Assembly (NCBI GenBank): GCA_036872755.1 | Contig: JAVHNS010000022.1 | Span: 1-64,000 of the forward strand | Length of the DNA: 64,000 bases | Reading direction: 5' to 3' | Origin: Orbilia blumenaviensis | Taxonomy: Eukaryota > Ascomycota > Orbiliomycetes > Orbiliales > Orbiliaceae | Program-made: the position numbers and the translations under genes | The notes under the pieces: model-generated | Told to the model about the DNA's origin: nothing | The model's input: the letters and a program-made list of their open reading frames with translations, nothing else | The model's database searches: none | Shown here: one piece after another, positions 53,233-64,000 of the stretch | Layout of the letters: each line of letters opens with the position of its first letter | How positions within the stretch are numbered: position 1 is the stretch's first letter

Positions 53233-54424
53233 ATGCTTTTCATTGTTGGAGTAGTCGCGCTCTTGGCTATCCGTGCTACAGCACAGTCGTGCACATGTCG
53301 TTGCACAGTAGATGATTGCCTCCAGGGTACGCAGCGCATATCGAAATACATATATCACGTACATACCAGGCTAATCATACTATGGCGCAATTTAGTATTG
53401 GCGGGAACTCTGCCTTTCGCTTCCCAGGCTACTGTTAGTGACTGTAGATCCTTTCTATGGACGCGCTCTACTGTTGCCGCAACGTACGTATAAAGACATA
53501 CTACTAACTAATGCAAGAACCAACAACTACCTCGCTAGGAGATGTTGGAAGTTTGGCCATGGTGACAAGAATTCTGACTCAACGTTGATATTGTCTAGAA
53601 CAATCACCGAGACCATAGCACCGACGACTGTTACAGCGACGTCCGGGACTGTACCCACGGGATCCATAACCGCTACCGATATACCGGCATATGCTGCGGC
53701 CTGTTCAAATGCAGCAGCTTACTCATCGGCCTGTGAGTGCGCCGGTATAACCGCCGGAGGGACAACCTATATCCACGTAGAGTCTTCTACAACTACGATT
53801 GTTGTACCCGCCGCGACGCCAGACGTTTCTTGCGGTAGTGCCGGCCTCGAAGTCGCAATCTACAACAACCCTTTCACTACATTTACAACACCAAATTACC
53901 CTGAATTCATCCCCGAATACTTCAAGAGCGTCGCTCCGTACGACAGTGATAAGACAAATGCATTGGGGATACGCTCTGCTGAAATGAATAATCCTCACGG
54001 CTTTACACCTGCAACGGCCGATAGGTATGTCCTAAACTACCGCGGTTTCTTCTACAGCCCGAACACCACAACATATACGTTCAGGCTCTCCGACGCGGAT
54101 GATTACGCCGGCTTTTGGACTGGCCCGAAAGCGTATACGGGGTGGACGAGGGCGAACAGGGACGGTGAATCTATGTATCGTGCGCCCGCCAACCCCCCTG
54201 TGGTTAGCTCAATCCAGGTAGATTTAGCTGCAGGAGAATACATACCCATTCGAATTATTTTTGGGAATCGGGGGGGCGCCGGAAAATATACGTTTGAGGT
54301 TTTTGACTCAGCCGGGTTCTCTTACGTTGAATACGGCGTTGCTTCACCATACCTCGTTTCGTATTCTTGCATTGACCCTAATGAAGCGCCACCCCATGCG
54401 GACCCCTTTGGTGCGGAATCTTGA
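53233..54424 (+). CDS. Secreted GLEYA-domain adhesin-like protein
   Basis: Three exons, 53233-53326, 53396-53483 and 53599-54424, about 335 residues, with introns of 69 nt (branch GGCTAAT) and 115 nt. Residues 1-18 form a signal peptide ending ATAQ. A Cys-rich segment and a Thr-rich linker (about 61-95) follow. From about 143 a GLEYA domain begins (GLEVAIYNNPF) with the typical DADDYAGFW (226-234) and a basic/Gly stretch near the end. GLEYA domains are related to PA14 and flocculin lectins and mediate surface binding in fungi. No C-terminal GPI signal is visible, so the protein may be secreted freely. All frames are intact. Confidence 0.82.
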
Positions 54425-56605
54425 TAGTCCTCCTGCTGTGGGCCAGCTTAAAAATTTCCGTTGATTGGATTAGGAGGGGCTACTTCGGTCAATGGTCGAC
54501 CTTCCGCATCATTATTGGTTTCATTTCTCATATCGTTAAATAGGCGCAATTTTGATAGCCGACGCAAAGCATTAGCATTTAATTTTTTACTATTTGTTAG
54601 TCTCAATAACCGGCTATCCTAATAGTTAGGAGGGGCGCTTCATGTATACAAAGGATTAATATTGTAATTACAAAATCACGATATGATTTGGTCTTCAAAC
54701 CGACAATACTCTCCTAAATAATTAATATTTGTTCCTATGGCAGATATGTTTGAGTCATAATACAGGTAATAACGCAGGTTAGCCCGATCAAATAAACCTC
54801 TCTAGAGTTCAAGTCGCAGGCTGTCCGATCCAAAGATCTAGCCATCTTCACCATGCCTGAATAAGCCCACCGAAGATAAGTAAAAGGCTTTAAAAAAGGG
54901 AGGAAGATAGAACTGATGCATGGCTTCAGGGGGCTTAGATGTTACTACATTAGGAAGACATTTATAACAGTAACAGTCAAAGATCGATTGTTAAAACAAT
55001 TATGTGGCATTATAGTAAATATAGTTTCAGCAGCGTAGAACGATGCTTTTTCCCCCAAGGCCGAAATGTGGGTACAGCAGTAATGTCATGGGGCTACCAT
55101 ATAATGGATACGAATGATGAAGATTTATCCTACAAGAATCCGACAAATCTCGAGCCAAAAGGAGTACATCCGATCGACCTTGCATTATAGTATTAATATC
55201 CAGTCGATTTTGGCAGAAATGCGTTGCGGTCGATACTGTAGTAGACTTTTGCAAATCTGTGAGGCGACTTGAGAGGATTATTCTACCCACAATGTTTTTA
55301 TAAATTGATTTATCTTCACGCTAGCTCGTAATTAAGTCTTTCAAAAGCCCGTACTAAATTTATGTCCTGTGAGCATGCACTTACTTTAGCTTTGGATTGT
55401 TTGTAGATATCACACGCCTTCCTAACACATACCCTAGAGCTCTGCTTGTATATGCCACTATTTTGTTTCAGTCGTTGCACACGTTGGTGTTCAGCAGCTG
55501 GGTTGCCGGAACCATATGTTACACAGAACTAGAACGATGAGATTTAGAAAGCGGGCTTGCCGAGGTAGTTAGTGCTGACCAGATCTGAATATTCGAGTTA
55601 TTTTCCTTTTGACGATATTTACGTAACAATCTCGTATTCAATCCTTACAGTATAACTACTGTTAACAGCTGCTCGGATTGGCTAGTACGTATCACGGAAC
55701 CAAGCCGGGCCGCGAGATACCAATTAAACCACACCAAAATTCGTATGGAAAACAGCGCCTCCACAACAACGACGATAAATTCATCAAAAAAAAAAAAAAA
55801 ATTATAAAATTAGGATTTTAATATCATTTTGATCTTGAGATTCTATTCTATAATTTACATTTGGGGCAGCGGTAGCACTAGTTTGGGCTATCGCAGACTT
55901 TCAAAACAATCAATAACCAATTCGAGCATCTCGTGTTGCCAGTACATCTCGCGGCCCGGTACAACACCTTATAGCTTACAAGTTTTTAGTAACCCTGTTA
56001 GGAATAGGCCAGTGCCACAAACATGTTCGCTCCCACGCTGTGTCCAGATCCGTAACTCTGCTTCAGTCGGCGTAACGGCTGCGAAGCGGCTTCAAGTGGA
56101 GGTACGGGATACCCGAGACTAGGGCTGTTGTGGCAACGCCGTTGTGTCAAAGAAGGGTCCTTCCCACTATATGAGGCTGATAACCTGGTTCCGGGTTCCG
56201 AAAGTTCAGACTACTAGGTCTAGATCCGATAAGATCACAAAGCACCGCCAAGTCTGAAGCCAACTTCCACGTTTCCCCAGGGGACTAACTATATCTTAAA
56301 AGTACTAGGCCCGCTTCAGCCGCAGCTTGGCCTCGGTGCGCTGAACCCGCACGAAGCGAATAAGAGGGCATCTGAACGCCTAATTATACGCCACCGTGGA
56401 CCCTTTTAGCTAATAGTTTTTTCATCGGTGCGGCAAACAGAACCATTTCCTTATTGTAATATTAGTTTTATTCGCATGACTCCTGAAGACCTTGGATAGA
56501 TTTGGCTATATATATAGGGTCTTATTTCACCATGTTTTCCGGTATTAATATGGAGAAAACCCTTCAATAGACTAGCTTGATGAATTTGAATGTTATTCGT
56601 TTATC
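54425..56605. other. Intergenic
   Basis: Between the GLEYA gene and the modular secreted gene. A poly-A run lies at about 55786-55801. Short ORFs at 55002 and 55829 have no supporting features. Nothing else seen. Confidence 0.5.
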
Positions 56606-58468
56606 ATGGTTCGGCTTCAGATTAACGGTTTGGCGGTCACGGTATTGCTGAACTTGTTAGTACCAGCGCTAGCATCATGCGCGGATAGCAAATTGAAATG
56701 TTCAAAAAATAATACCGTCAGGGCTGTTATGAGCCGGGTTCGCACTATAGCAGCGTCTTCACCCGAGTACTATGCTTCCCTTTCAGCGATGTGCCATTGT
56801 TTGGTTAATGAGGGGCATAAGGGTTCTTCCGCAAATTATGCAGCTTGTCAAGTTGATGCCGGTGAATACTTCTATCTAAACAAGAATGCATATCGAGGCT
56901 CTCAACCCAAAGCTAATTATTATTGCGGCCTCTAGCATTATTATCCTACCCCCCGGACCAGATAGCAATCGCGTGCGTCTGCCAGCCAGTGGATACCATC
57001 AGCATAACTGTAACATCCACCACATCATCAACTACTACTACAAAAACCACCACCACCAGTTCGATAAAATGTGACAGGGACCTCTTATTCCGAGGCCTTC
57101 TCCAAGCTGGCGCCGCCGCTTCCTCCTTTTGCCAATCTTATACTACAGCACCAGCGACCGCAGGGCAAGCATACCCCAACTATCTCACAAGTTACTCAGG
57201 AACACCATCACGGATTTCTAGCGCGTGTACCTGTATAAGTCTCTCTCCCGCTCCCAGTTCGTCGACAATGACATCAACGACAAAAAACGCACCCCCAGCA
57301 CCAACCCTGAAATGTGTAGAAAATAATACCGTCCGGCAGATCATGAGGGTATCCCGAACGATTGCTGCAAGTTCTTCGGAATCTGCAGCAGATTTGTACA
57401 GTATGTGCAGATGTTTAGTGAGACAGGGAAATCGAGGAACCGCCGCAGAGTACGACAGGTGTTGGATTAATTCTGGTATGTGATATTGATCTGCCTAACC
57501 GTTTTGACGACTATACGCTGACATAAATTCACGCCGTACAAAAAAGGTTTGTCTGCATACTCCCCAGACCAGATAGCGAGCGCATGCGTGTGCCAGCCAG
57601 TGGAGAGCATCGCATCGGTTGATACTTCCATCAGCACCCCTACCAGTATGTATTATCACCGCCCGAGGGAATCAAGATGCAGCGCTAACGTGATCCCAAA
57701 AGGCGCCTATAACCCTCCCACTCCATCGTCGTATGAGGAATGTATGGCGGATCCCGGTAATCCAGACCTTGTTTTTGTAAGATATTTCTTTGACTGGGGG
57801 AGGGAGGGAAGAAGGGAGAGATATGAAAGGCTGATTGCGACAATAAAAACTACTTGAACCCGAACACGGAATTCCATTGGTGCGGGACGGAAAGTACCTC
57901 AAAGGACCCACTGAAGTCACGGAGAATGTTCCCGAGTTTAAGTTTAAAAAGACACCGAACCTACCTGGGTAACTCACCACCTCTGCTCATACATGTTTCT
58001 TGTGACGTTATGCTAACCGTATGAATGTAATGGGTAGGACATATGATTTGATTTTAGGGGAAGAATATGTAGCGGTGGAGGATTCAGGCCGTGTGTCCTT
58101 CCAAACGAAAAGGTAAACATCTTGCTTGACTTCGAGACTTGAAAGTAGCGGACGGTGATTGAATGCAGTTCCGGTTCGGATTATATCACTGAAAATGGCG
58201 TGACGTTTATGATGTCGTATGTTCACCAAACCTCTTATAGGGGTTTAATGAAGTTAACTGACCCTATTACTGCAGACTATTCAGCTATTCCTGCGACGGT
58301 GTCCTAAAGATCGGTGTCTCTGGTATCATTGGATACGAATTCGGACTCATAGACGGCTATCTCTACGCCCAACCGACAGTAAAAGATCTCAACAACCCCT
58401 CCGCATGCGCCGCAGAGACGCCGCGACCCGAGAAAGGATCTTACAACTGGCTAAACTTCACGGATTGA
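56606..58468 (+). CDS. Modular secreted cysteine-rich protein, possibly N-terminal part of a PLA2-like protein
   Basis: Eight exons inferred: 56606-56861, 56936-57475, 57547-57645, 57703-57776, 57830-57968, 58058-58112, 58169-58216, 58276-58468. Introns are 53-89 nt with good donors (GTATGT, GTAAGA, GTAAAC). Residues 1-24 form a signal peptide. Two homologous cysteine modules (about 27-104 and 212-285) share NNTVR, RTIAASS and PDQIA-ACVCQPV, separated by a Thr/Ser linker and another Cys segment ending ISSACTCISL. A later part includes YSCDGVLKIGVSG. The frame stops at 58466, just before a PLA2-like exon in another frame, so the two parts may be one gene with a frameshift. Later exons, especially 57830-57968, are less certain than the first two. 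Confidence 0.6.
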
Positions 58469-59607
58469 GCCCGCTATCTATGATAGTCGCTCCTAAGTAT
58501 TCCATAGCCTCTCAGCTAGGCCAATATCCCCGTTGTCCTAGACGTCCGGTTGGTTTAGAAGCAACCTTGAAGCCTGGTGCGCCGCCGCCATCCTCAAATG
58601 GCTGCGGTGATAACAGTTTCTTCGGCCAGTTTGTTCCGAATTATATATTCAAACCGTGCTGCGACGAACACGACTTCTGCTTTGGTGCGGTTTGCCTTCT
58701 AACTTTTATATCTATTCTCAATATTCGTTTACTAACATTTTCTTCATTAAAAAAACAGATGACTGTGCACAAGGCTTCGACAGGTGCAACCAGCGTTTCT
58801 TGTCCTGCAACCGGATTCAATGCCGGTCAAAATACCCTAGCGATAGTATTTTTAGTCTGGACCCCCTCCTCCGTTGGGGCTGCTACGAACTCGCCGACCT
58901 CTACGATTTCGCTGTATCATCACCCCGGGGCGCCGAGACTTTCAAAGAAGGGAATTCGAATAGATGTGACTGCAAATGTCCGCAGTACAATGCCGACTGC
59001 GGCGGAACCTGCACACCGGTAATCAACACCCCGAATAACTGCGGTTCGTGCGGTAATGTAGTAAGTAAAAACCACACACACTATGCCTACAGCGCCTGCA
59101 TTCGAGGCTACAATACACACCCCATTTAATCCATCATATGACACGATACTAATAATTTAAAAAAAGTGCGCCTCCGGCCTCTGCAATTTCAATGTCTGCT
59201 ACGACCCCCCACCACTACCAACATCCGATGACCCCTGCGACGACTCTAACATGTTCAACTTCTACGGTGTCCTGGTCGATGGCAAAAATTACTTGGAAAG
59301 CTTGGACGGCTTCGTCCCGTTCATAGCTGATACAAAAAAGGACTGCTGCAAAGGTTGCCATGAAGGTGATGACTGTGTGGCATGGCTATGGTTCCCCGTG
59401 GCTGGTTCTGATCATTCCTGCGCGCGCATGTTACCGGGCTGGAAGGGAACCCAGAAGTTTGCGCAGCCATACCCGAGCCAGTGCCCTGCTGGGGGGAATA
59501 AAGCGCAGTTTATACATAATGATAATCCGGCGGCGATTTCGGCCATTGAACCGGGGCCTTGTGCGGTCTGGGAGGGATCACTGTTTACTAAGAAGAGGTT
59601 TGTATGA
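58469..59607 (+). CDS. Secreted phospholipase A2-like domain with Cys-rich C-terminus (frame shifted from upstream exons)
   Basis: Exons about 58469-58684, 58759-59060 and 59167-59607, introns 74 and 106 nt (GTGCGG to AACAG; GTAAGT, branch CTAAT, to AAAAG). The segment NGCGDNSFFG followed by CCDEHDFC carries the His-Asp dyad and paired cysteines of secreted PLA2 enzymes, which hydrolyse phospholipid sn-2 esters with calcium. Next is a Cys-rich motif of Stig1-like type (NNCGSCGNV joined by splicing to CASGLC), then a domain with six or more cysteines to the stop at 59605. No start codon or signal peptide of its own is evident. It probably continues the upstream gene, with a one-base shift near 58460. 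Confidence 0.65.
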
Positions 59608-60119
59608 TGTTTCTGGATGGCTTATTTAAAGTCAATGTGATTATTTTTGTAACAGCATAAACTATATTTACTACGGCTTTCACTTAGTAATATTCGATCT
59701 CACTTCTTTAATATGGAGTGTTGAATACAAGAACTAATTATCAAGTTTCCTGTGTGCTGTGCATGTCGCTAGGCCAGAGCGAGTTGTATCGCGGTACACC
59801 ACCGAGATCTATAGTATCAAGCTAACACCGACTAACCTACCTCGACTTAAGCTACATTGCGCCAACATGAATCTTTCGCTCGTCCGAAAATCGTATCTTT
59901 GCACCAATGAAAGAGCTGGTGCGTAATTTTAGATGTCCTCCTGAAATGGAGGGATTGGGATTGGGAATACACCTATACTTATTTGAACATCCCTTTTACT
60001 TTGAATCTGTATTGAAACAAGCGTTTATTAGGCACAATGTAACCTTTATAATAGCTACGTGGAATTGCCAAAACTATAATCCTTAGGCTCGCGTCAACGA
60101 TTAACGTACATGTCCCGAA
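59608..60119. other. Intergenic
   Basis: No ORF or motif of interest; 3' flank of the PLA2-like gene. Confidence 0.5.
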
Positions 60120-60620
60120 CTAAGCTGCTTCTTCGCGATAAAATCCCATGAAACGAAGTTTCTTTGCAGAGTCTCCTAGGCGTTCAGTCATTTCGTTTGG
60201 TATGGAAGCCAAAAGACTAACACCCGTCTTGTGGGTATGAAACAACGTAACAGGTTTTGCCTTCCAGTTCCGAATACTCTCCAAAGGATGGAGTTGTGGA
60301 GAGTCGACAGTACGAAGATTGGATGTCAAGCCTTGGAAATTGAAAACCTTTGCTAACATAGGCTAGAACTTTGGTTGCTCTTTCTTATCTTCAGACTCAT
60401 AATACAGGTACGCCTCATACTCATCCCCCTCGGATACTCCGTGCGCTTCACCAGCATTGAGGACTGGTACACGGTTCTCTTTATCATACGTAACCGTGAC
60501 AAAGCGTTCCCCAGTGTTCCCGATAATACTTTCAAAAAAGCAGAATCTGGTACTACCGTAGCGCATGAGAGTTTGTTGTGGAAAACGAGCATGTACCCGA
60601 GTTTTTAGACGGCTGTACAT
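60120..60620 (-). pseudogene. Caspase-family (C14-like) C-terminal remnant with in-frame stop
   Basis: On the minus strand, 60620-60363 and 60359-60120 are one frame separated only by a TAG at 60360-60362. The segment HARFPQQTLMRYGS and the later AGEAHGVSEGDEYEAY resemble, from memory, the region after the caspase fold in fungal caspase-domain proteins. The catalytic His/Cys part itself is absent. Without its N-terminal domain and with a stop, it is a fragment. Family assignment is tentative. Confidence 0.45.
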
Positions 60621-61029
60621 GGTCCAGGTAAACCAGAAGCACTAGTTTGCTTAACACTCGCTTGGATTCTTACATAACTAACTACTGGAGCTCGTACAAT
60701 CTGGAACATGGAGAATGGTCGGGGAGGCCAGGACAATTGTTGTAATTGGTGATTGGTTTTCTATGTCTCGCTGACCGATCACATATTTTGATCTTAGATG
60801 TGTATACATACATCCGGATCCCCTTATAGTAGTGAAGAGATTTTTAGTGATTTCACCAGAAAGTGAGCTCTGAACTCAGTATGAAACTGTCCAAGTCACG
60901 TGCAAGGCGTTCTGTAAGCCAGCTCTGGTGGCGTCGACCGTCTATATTCTGACAGTTTCGCGAATTCGCTGGATTTGTTAAAGCTTTTATTGTTGGTACT
61001 GAGGGGTGTCATGTTAGGCAATAACTATC
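60621..61029. other. Intergenic
   Basis: No gene seen. It ends where a TRIM-like LTR begins with its first four bases altered. Confidence 0.5.
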
Positions 61030-61092
61030 CTATAGGCATATAGTGGAGATCAGTTCAGGTATAGATAACGCGGACAGCCTTTTGGCTTAACA
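61030..61092 (+). repeat. TRIM-like LTR, forward, 5' end altered
   Basis: Matches the 63-bp LTR (AGGCATATAGTGGAGATCAG to GGCTTAACA), but the first four bases differ from TGTC. It lies 219 bp left of the complete element in opposite orientation, and the DNA between (61093-61311) has no feature. It may be a partial solo LTR. Confidence 0.75.
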
Positions 61093-61311
61093 TGGGGTGC
61101 ATTCGCCGGATTTGCATTCGGTTGTACAGGACCAGCATAACTGGGGCTATTTGGGTTAGGGATCCTACCTCTGACGCTGCGAATCAAAATACCTCTGACA
61201 CCACACCTCGGACAACTCCACGTCGATTAGATGCAGTACCGCGTCTGGCGACGCGTCTTTGGGGGCTAGGAGAACGCCTTGGGGGTCTGACCTGTCTGCC
61301 CGATCGAGTGG

Positions 61312-61637
61312 TGTTAAGCCAAAGGGCTGTCCGCGTTATCTATACCTGAACTAATCTCCACTATATGCCTGACACTCCCCCCTAGACAGATGTTCAGATG
61401 TTTATACAAGTATAAAGCCTAGTCACCACAACAGCCGGCGATCCAAATACTACTATACAACAATTAAACAAATCATAAATCGGATTCAGTCTGCAGGATA
61501 ATAATAACTTGGGCAAATAGACAGTCTGAGAATTGAACCCCAGTACTTAACAGAAAGCGCGGGCTCATAACCTGTTAAGCCAAAAGGCTGTCCGCGTTAT
61601 CTATACCTGAACTGATCTCCACTATATATGCCTGACA
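61312..61637 (-). mobile_element. Near-complete TRIM-like LTR retroelement, 326 bp
   Basis: On the minus strand: 5' LTR 61637-61573 (65 bp), a 12-nt primer site directly inside it (GGTTATGAGCCC; plus-strand 61561-61572), about 190 bp of non-coding interior, the polypurine tract GGGGGGAG next to the 3' LTR, and 3' LTR 61374-61312 (63 bp). GGGCTCATAACC is the anticodon arm of initiator tRNA-Met, the half-tRNA primer used by several Ty1/copia elements. No ORF, so it must be mobilised in trans. LTRs differ at a few sites and I found no matching target duplication, so it is not very young or was rearranged. Confidence 0.85.
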
Positions 61638-61806
61638 TGCTCTATGTGTTGTGACGTCACGCGATCAAATACATAAATGTAATTAATCATGATCACCTAG
61701 ATTAGACTTCAATCAATCATCAATCAGAATCATCACCTGATATGTCAAACTTCGCACCATACTAGCTACACGCTCACATCAACCGCAGTAAATCGACCGA
61801 GAAAAG

Positions 61807-62475
61807 ATGGACGAAGCAAAACCCTGCGGCGGTTGCGGTACTCTTGGAGAAGATCTTAAGAGATGCGCCAAATGTAAATCCGAATACTATTGCTCGCGCG
61901 ACTGTCAGAAGAAGCATTGGAAAGTACACAAAAAGATATGCGGAAAGTCCAGCGGTGCTTCTCCATCCAATGCCCCCGCTACATTCTCAGACAAGCCCTT
62001 CCATTCCCTCCATGCGAAAACCTGGTTGCACGGTCACTCGGAAGCCGACACCTTCCGGTTGTTGATAGATACGTATCGTCTTCGAGCCCATGACAATTAT
62101 CAGATTGAGGGCAAAACCGATGCAGGAGATGTGTTAGGTGGGGCGGGGGATAGCTCGGGGGGCTTCAATCGGTTTCTCACACTCGCGACGGCGAAACAGA
62201 ATCTCTTACCCAGCTGGTGGACCCCGGAAAAGGCCCAGGAGTGTGTGAGCTTCGGAATGGACACGGAAGAATGGCAGTCACTTCGGAAAACCATTACCAA
62301 GGCCGATGTTATCGATCATTACGGTGATTCTTTGATGCCCATGCAACTTCGGTTGTTCGGCGAGCAGATATACGGCACAGGACCCGGTGGGCAACCGGGG
62401 AAAACCGTGATGACCATGATGATGGCACAGGAGGCAGGGGGGGCGGGATTCATGTCACACCTCGGTTTAGGTTGA
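61807..62475 (+). CDS. MYND-type zinc finger protein
   Basis: 222 residues, single exon. Residues 7-45 form a MYND finger with ligands C7, C10, C20, C23, C29, C33, H41 and C45 (CGGC, CAKC, YYCSRDCQ, HWKVH). MYND fingers bind proline-containing peptides in partner proteins. The rest is a soluble domain rich in Trp and Gly without a SET domain, so it is not a SMYD methyltransferase; small fungal MYND proteins of this architecture are common. The start is supported by the finger beginning at residue 7. The frame is intact and composition normal. Confidence 0.85.
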   Translation: MDEAKPCGGCGTLGEDLKRCAKCKSEYYCSRDCQKKHWKVHKKICGKSSGASPSNAPATFSDKPFHSLHAKTWLHGHSEADTFRLLIDTYRLRAHDNYQIEGKTDAGDVLGGAGDSSGGFNRFLTLATAKQNLLPSWWTPEKAQECVSFGMDTEEWQSLRKTITKADVIDHYGDSLMPMQLRLFGEQIYGTGPGGQPGKTVMTMMMAQEAGGAGFMSHLGLG

Positions 62476-63649
62476 ATATAAGGACCGGTCATGCCCGTTA
62501 CATTCGAGAGGGACTCGTTCCGTTTTTACATCTGTTGTATTTTGTACCGCCCTCATATTAAACTTTTGCCCTGTCGAAAGTATATTCAAAAGCTAGCACA
62601 TATTTTTCGCCATTGTACATCATATCATTCTAAAATAATACCTATTTATTAGGAAAATCACATATCATAATATATGGTATATTCATACGCAAAAAGCTAC
62701 TCTACATACAAGTCGCCTGACTCTGGAGGGCGAATTCTGACCCCTACTAACAATCAATCCGCAGTTCGACTGAGGTGTGGTTAAATTTTGAAAGGGAAGC
62801 AATACGGGATATATATCTAGATACAAAAGAGGGTAATCTTGTAACCATGCGCTCGGTGATCCCACGCATTCTACCCGCCACGATACCTGATCGATTCTAT
62901 TCTATCCATCCTAACCGAGCGCGCTTTTGTGATACTCGCATTATGACCTCGCCGGAATAAGATCCCTTCAATCTTATGTTTGTGATATCGCTAATTGTTC
63001 GAACCAGTTGGTTCTTTTGATGAGGGTTCATTATCGATAGGAGCCATATATTCTCTACAGCTCTTGATGAACATCTTCCTCACCAATTACAAAGATACCA
63101 CCCTGGATTCGCGAAGTCTAGGTTAAAAGTTTTCGTCGACACGTTCTTTGAGCGTGGAAATCGTCCCACGCGTTCGTTCGCACACGTGTGCCCCCCCCTC
63201 CCGGCATATCATATATGTAGGCGCAGATCGAATGTACCTCTCAGTTAGCCAAGACGGTATATTATAAAGTATAAATAAACTTGTAGATCAGAACAAATAT
63301 TTTAAAGCTGCGCAAGAACACCGTGGCACGATTAATGGGACAAGCGCCAGTCCCAGACTTCATAGATTATTTAATATTCATTCGAAACCTTTAACTTTAA
63401 TCTTCGCCTTATCTATCCACTTTATACACTCAATACCTCGGTGAGGATATATAGACAGCAGCTTGGTATCAACTTGCCGCATAATTCGACTCCCAACTTT
63501 CGAGGATACATCCATTCATGGACGCTTCCCCACAGGCCTTACCTTTGGCGGCCGGTGGACCTGATTCGGGCACTAAATACGTACTTCGAAATCAAAACCG
63601 GGTCAGCAAAGTACCCAGCTACAGTAAACATACCATAAAAATTCGCGAA
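62476..63649. other. Intergenic
   Basis: 3' flank of the MYND gene, an AT-rich stretch around 62580-62690, and a run of eight C residues near 63191-63198. Short ORFs at 62775 and 63441 have no support. Confidence 0.5.
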
Positions 63650-64000
63650 ATGCGCCGAATAACCTACACCACCGGGTCAACTGATACCGGGAGACGATCG
63701 CATTCATCGCATTTGAGATCCTCTCAAGCACAGACAAATACCCGTAGTACTTCTTTTAAAGCTTCCGACGGTGGTAACGACGACCGAGGGGATCATGTCC
63801 AACCATTTCATAGTAGGGAGGCTGCGAGGGTAGTCTTGGATTCGGGAAATTACCAATCTAGGCCGGAGCCGGAGCCAAGGTACCGGTGGGAGCCAATCCC
63901 TTCAGCGTCTCCAGCTGCAGCTATTTGGAATGAGCACCTTGATTCCACGATGAGATACTTAACCGGGAAGGGTATTAAGTGGACTGCCTTACATCTGGGC
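63650..64000 (+). CDS. Partial ORF running off the right edge
   Basis: An ATG at 63650 opens a frame of 117 codons with no stop to the window end. The product is Ser/Arg-rich, then has an acidic-proline stretch and ends with WNEHLDSTMRYLTGKGIKWT-like sequence that looks structured. Low-complexity N-terminus followed by ordered sequence is common in fungal regulatory proteins. The family is not recognised and the true start could differ. Confidence 0.5.
   Translation, partial: MRRITYTTGSTDTGRRSHSSHLRSSQAQTNTRSTSFKASDGGNDDRGDHVQPFHSREAARVVLDSGNYQSRPEPEPRYRWEPIPSASPAAAIWNEHLDSTMRYLTGKGIKWTALHLG

Noticed and set aside
1..64000. CRISPR arrays, bacterial operons or riboswitches
   Set aside because: Spliced genes, LTR elements and Pol III tRNA signals show this is fungal nuclear DNA; no regularly spaced repeat arrays of CRISPR type exist.

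Overview
This window is nuclear DNA of a filamentous ascomycete (Pezizomycotina). Three things point there. Genes carry short introns (49-115 nt) with GTATGT/GTAAGT-type donors and CTAAC/CTAAT/CTGAC branch points. Gene families are typical of such fungi (GLEYA adhesin, secreted cysteine-rich proteins, fungal O-methyltransferase, MYND finger). A sharp AT-rich block shows the C-to-T/G-to-A decay of repeat-induced point mutation (RIP). I cannot name the species.

Layout, left part (1-24540). Almost all of this is one Ty3/gypsy chromovirus family present three times, nested. An old forward copy (1-273, 9457-11975 and 21171-23765) is RIP-ruined. It was split first by a full-length reverse copy (274-9456, TSD TTAAT), also RIP-ruined, and later by an intact copy (11976-21165, TSD TAAAG) whose two 558-bp LTRs appear identical and which shows no RIP. 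The intact copy has a long gag with several zinc-binding-like modules, a canonical A AAA AAC slippery site followed by a predicted H-type pseudoknot feeding a -1-frame pol, a chromodomain-tailed integrase, a possible self-priming PBS, and a spliced antisense gene between pol and the 3' LTR encoding a Zn2Cys6-like cluster plus coiled coil.

Middle (24541-43652). A gene-poor accessory region starts at a sharp base-composition border. About 0.5 kb from it lies a small secreted cysteine-rich protein gene. Beyond it are mostly remnants: a coiled-coil gene broken by a 63-bp solo LTR and an inverted repeat array, an SF1 (UPF1-like) helicase pseudogene, tRNA-Asp-headed SINE-like repeats, copies of a tiny LTR element (TRIM-like, 63-65 bp LTRs, initiator-Met half-tRNA primer site), and several decayed fragments. 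Two small spliced genes of unknown function appear intact (36357-36724 and 40774-41449).

Right (43653-64000). A six-exon O-methyltransferase is divergent from a single-exon FAD-dependent oxidoreductase, with 2.4 kb between them. They look like a two-gene specialised-metabolism pair, but no synthase is visible. Then come a run of secreted/cell-surface genes (GLEYA adhesin; modular cysteine-rich protein leading into a PLA2-like plus cysteine-rich domain), a caspase-type remnant with an in-frame stop, the only near-complete TRIM copy, a MYND-finger gene, and a partial ORF running off the right edge.

All exon boundaries were derived by hand from splice motifs and frame continuity; no database search was possible.
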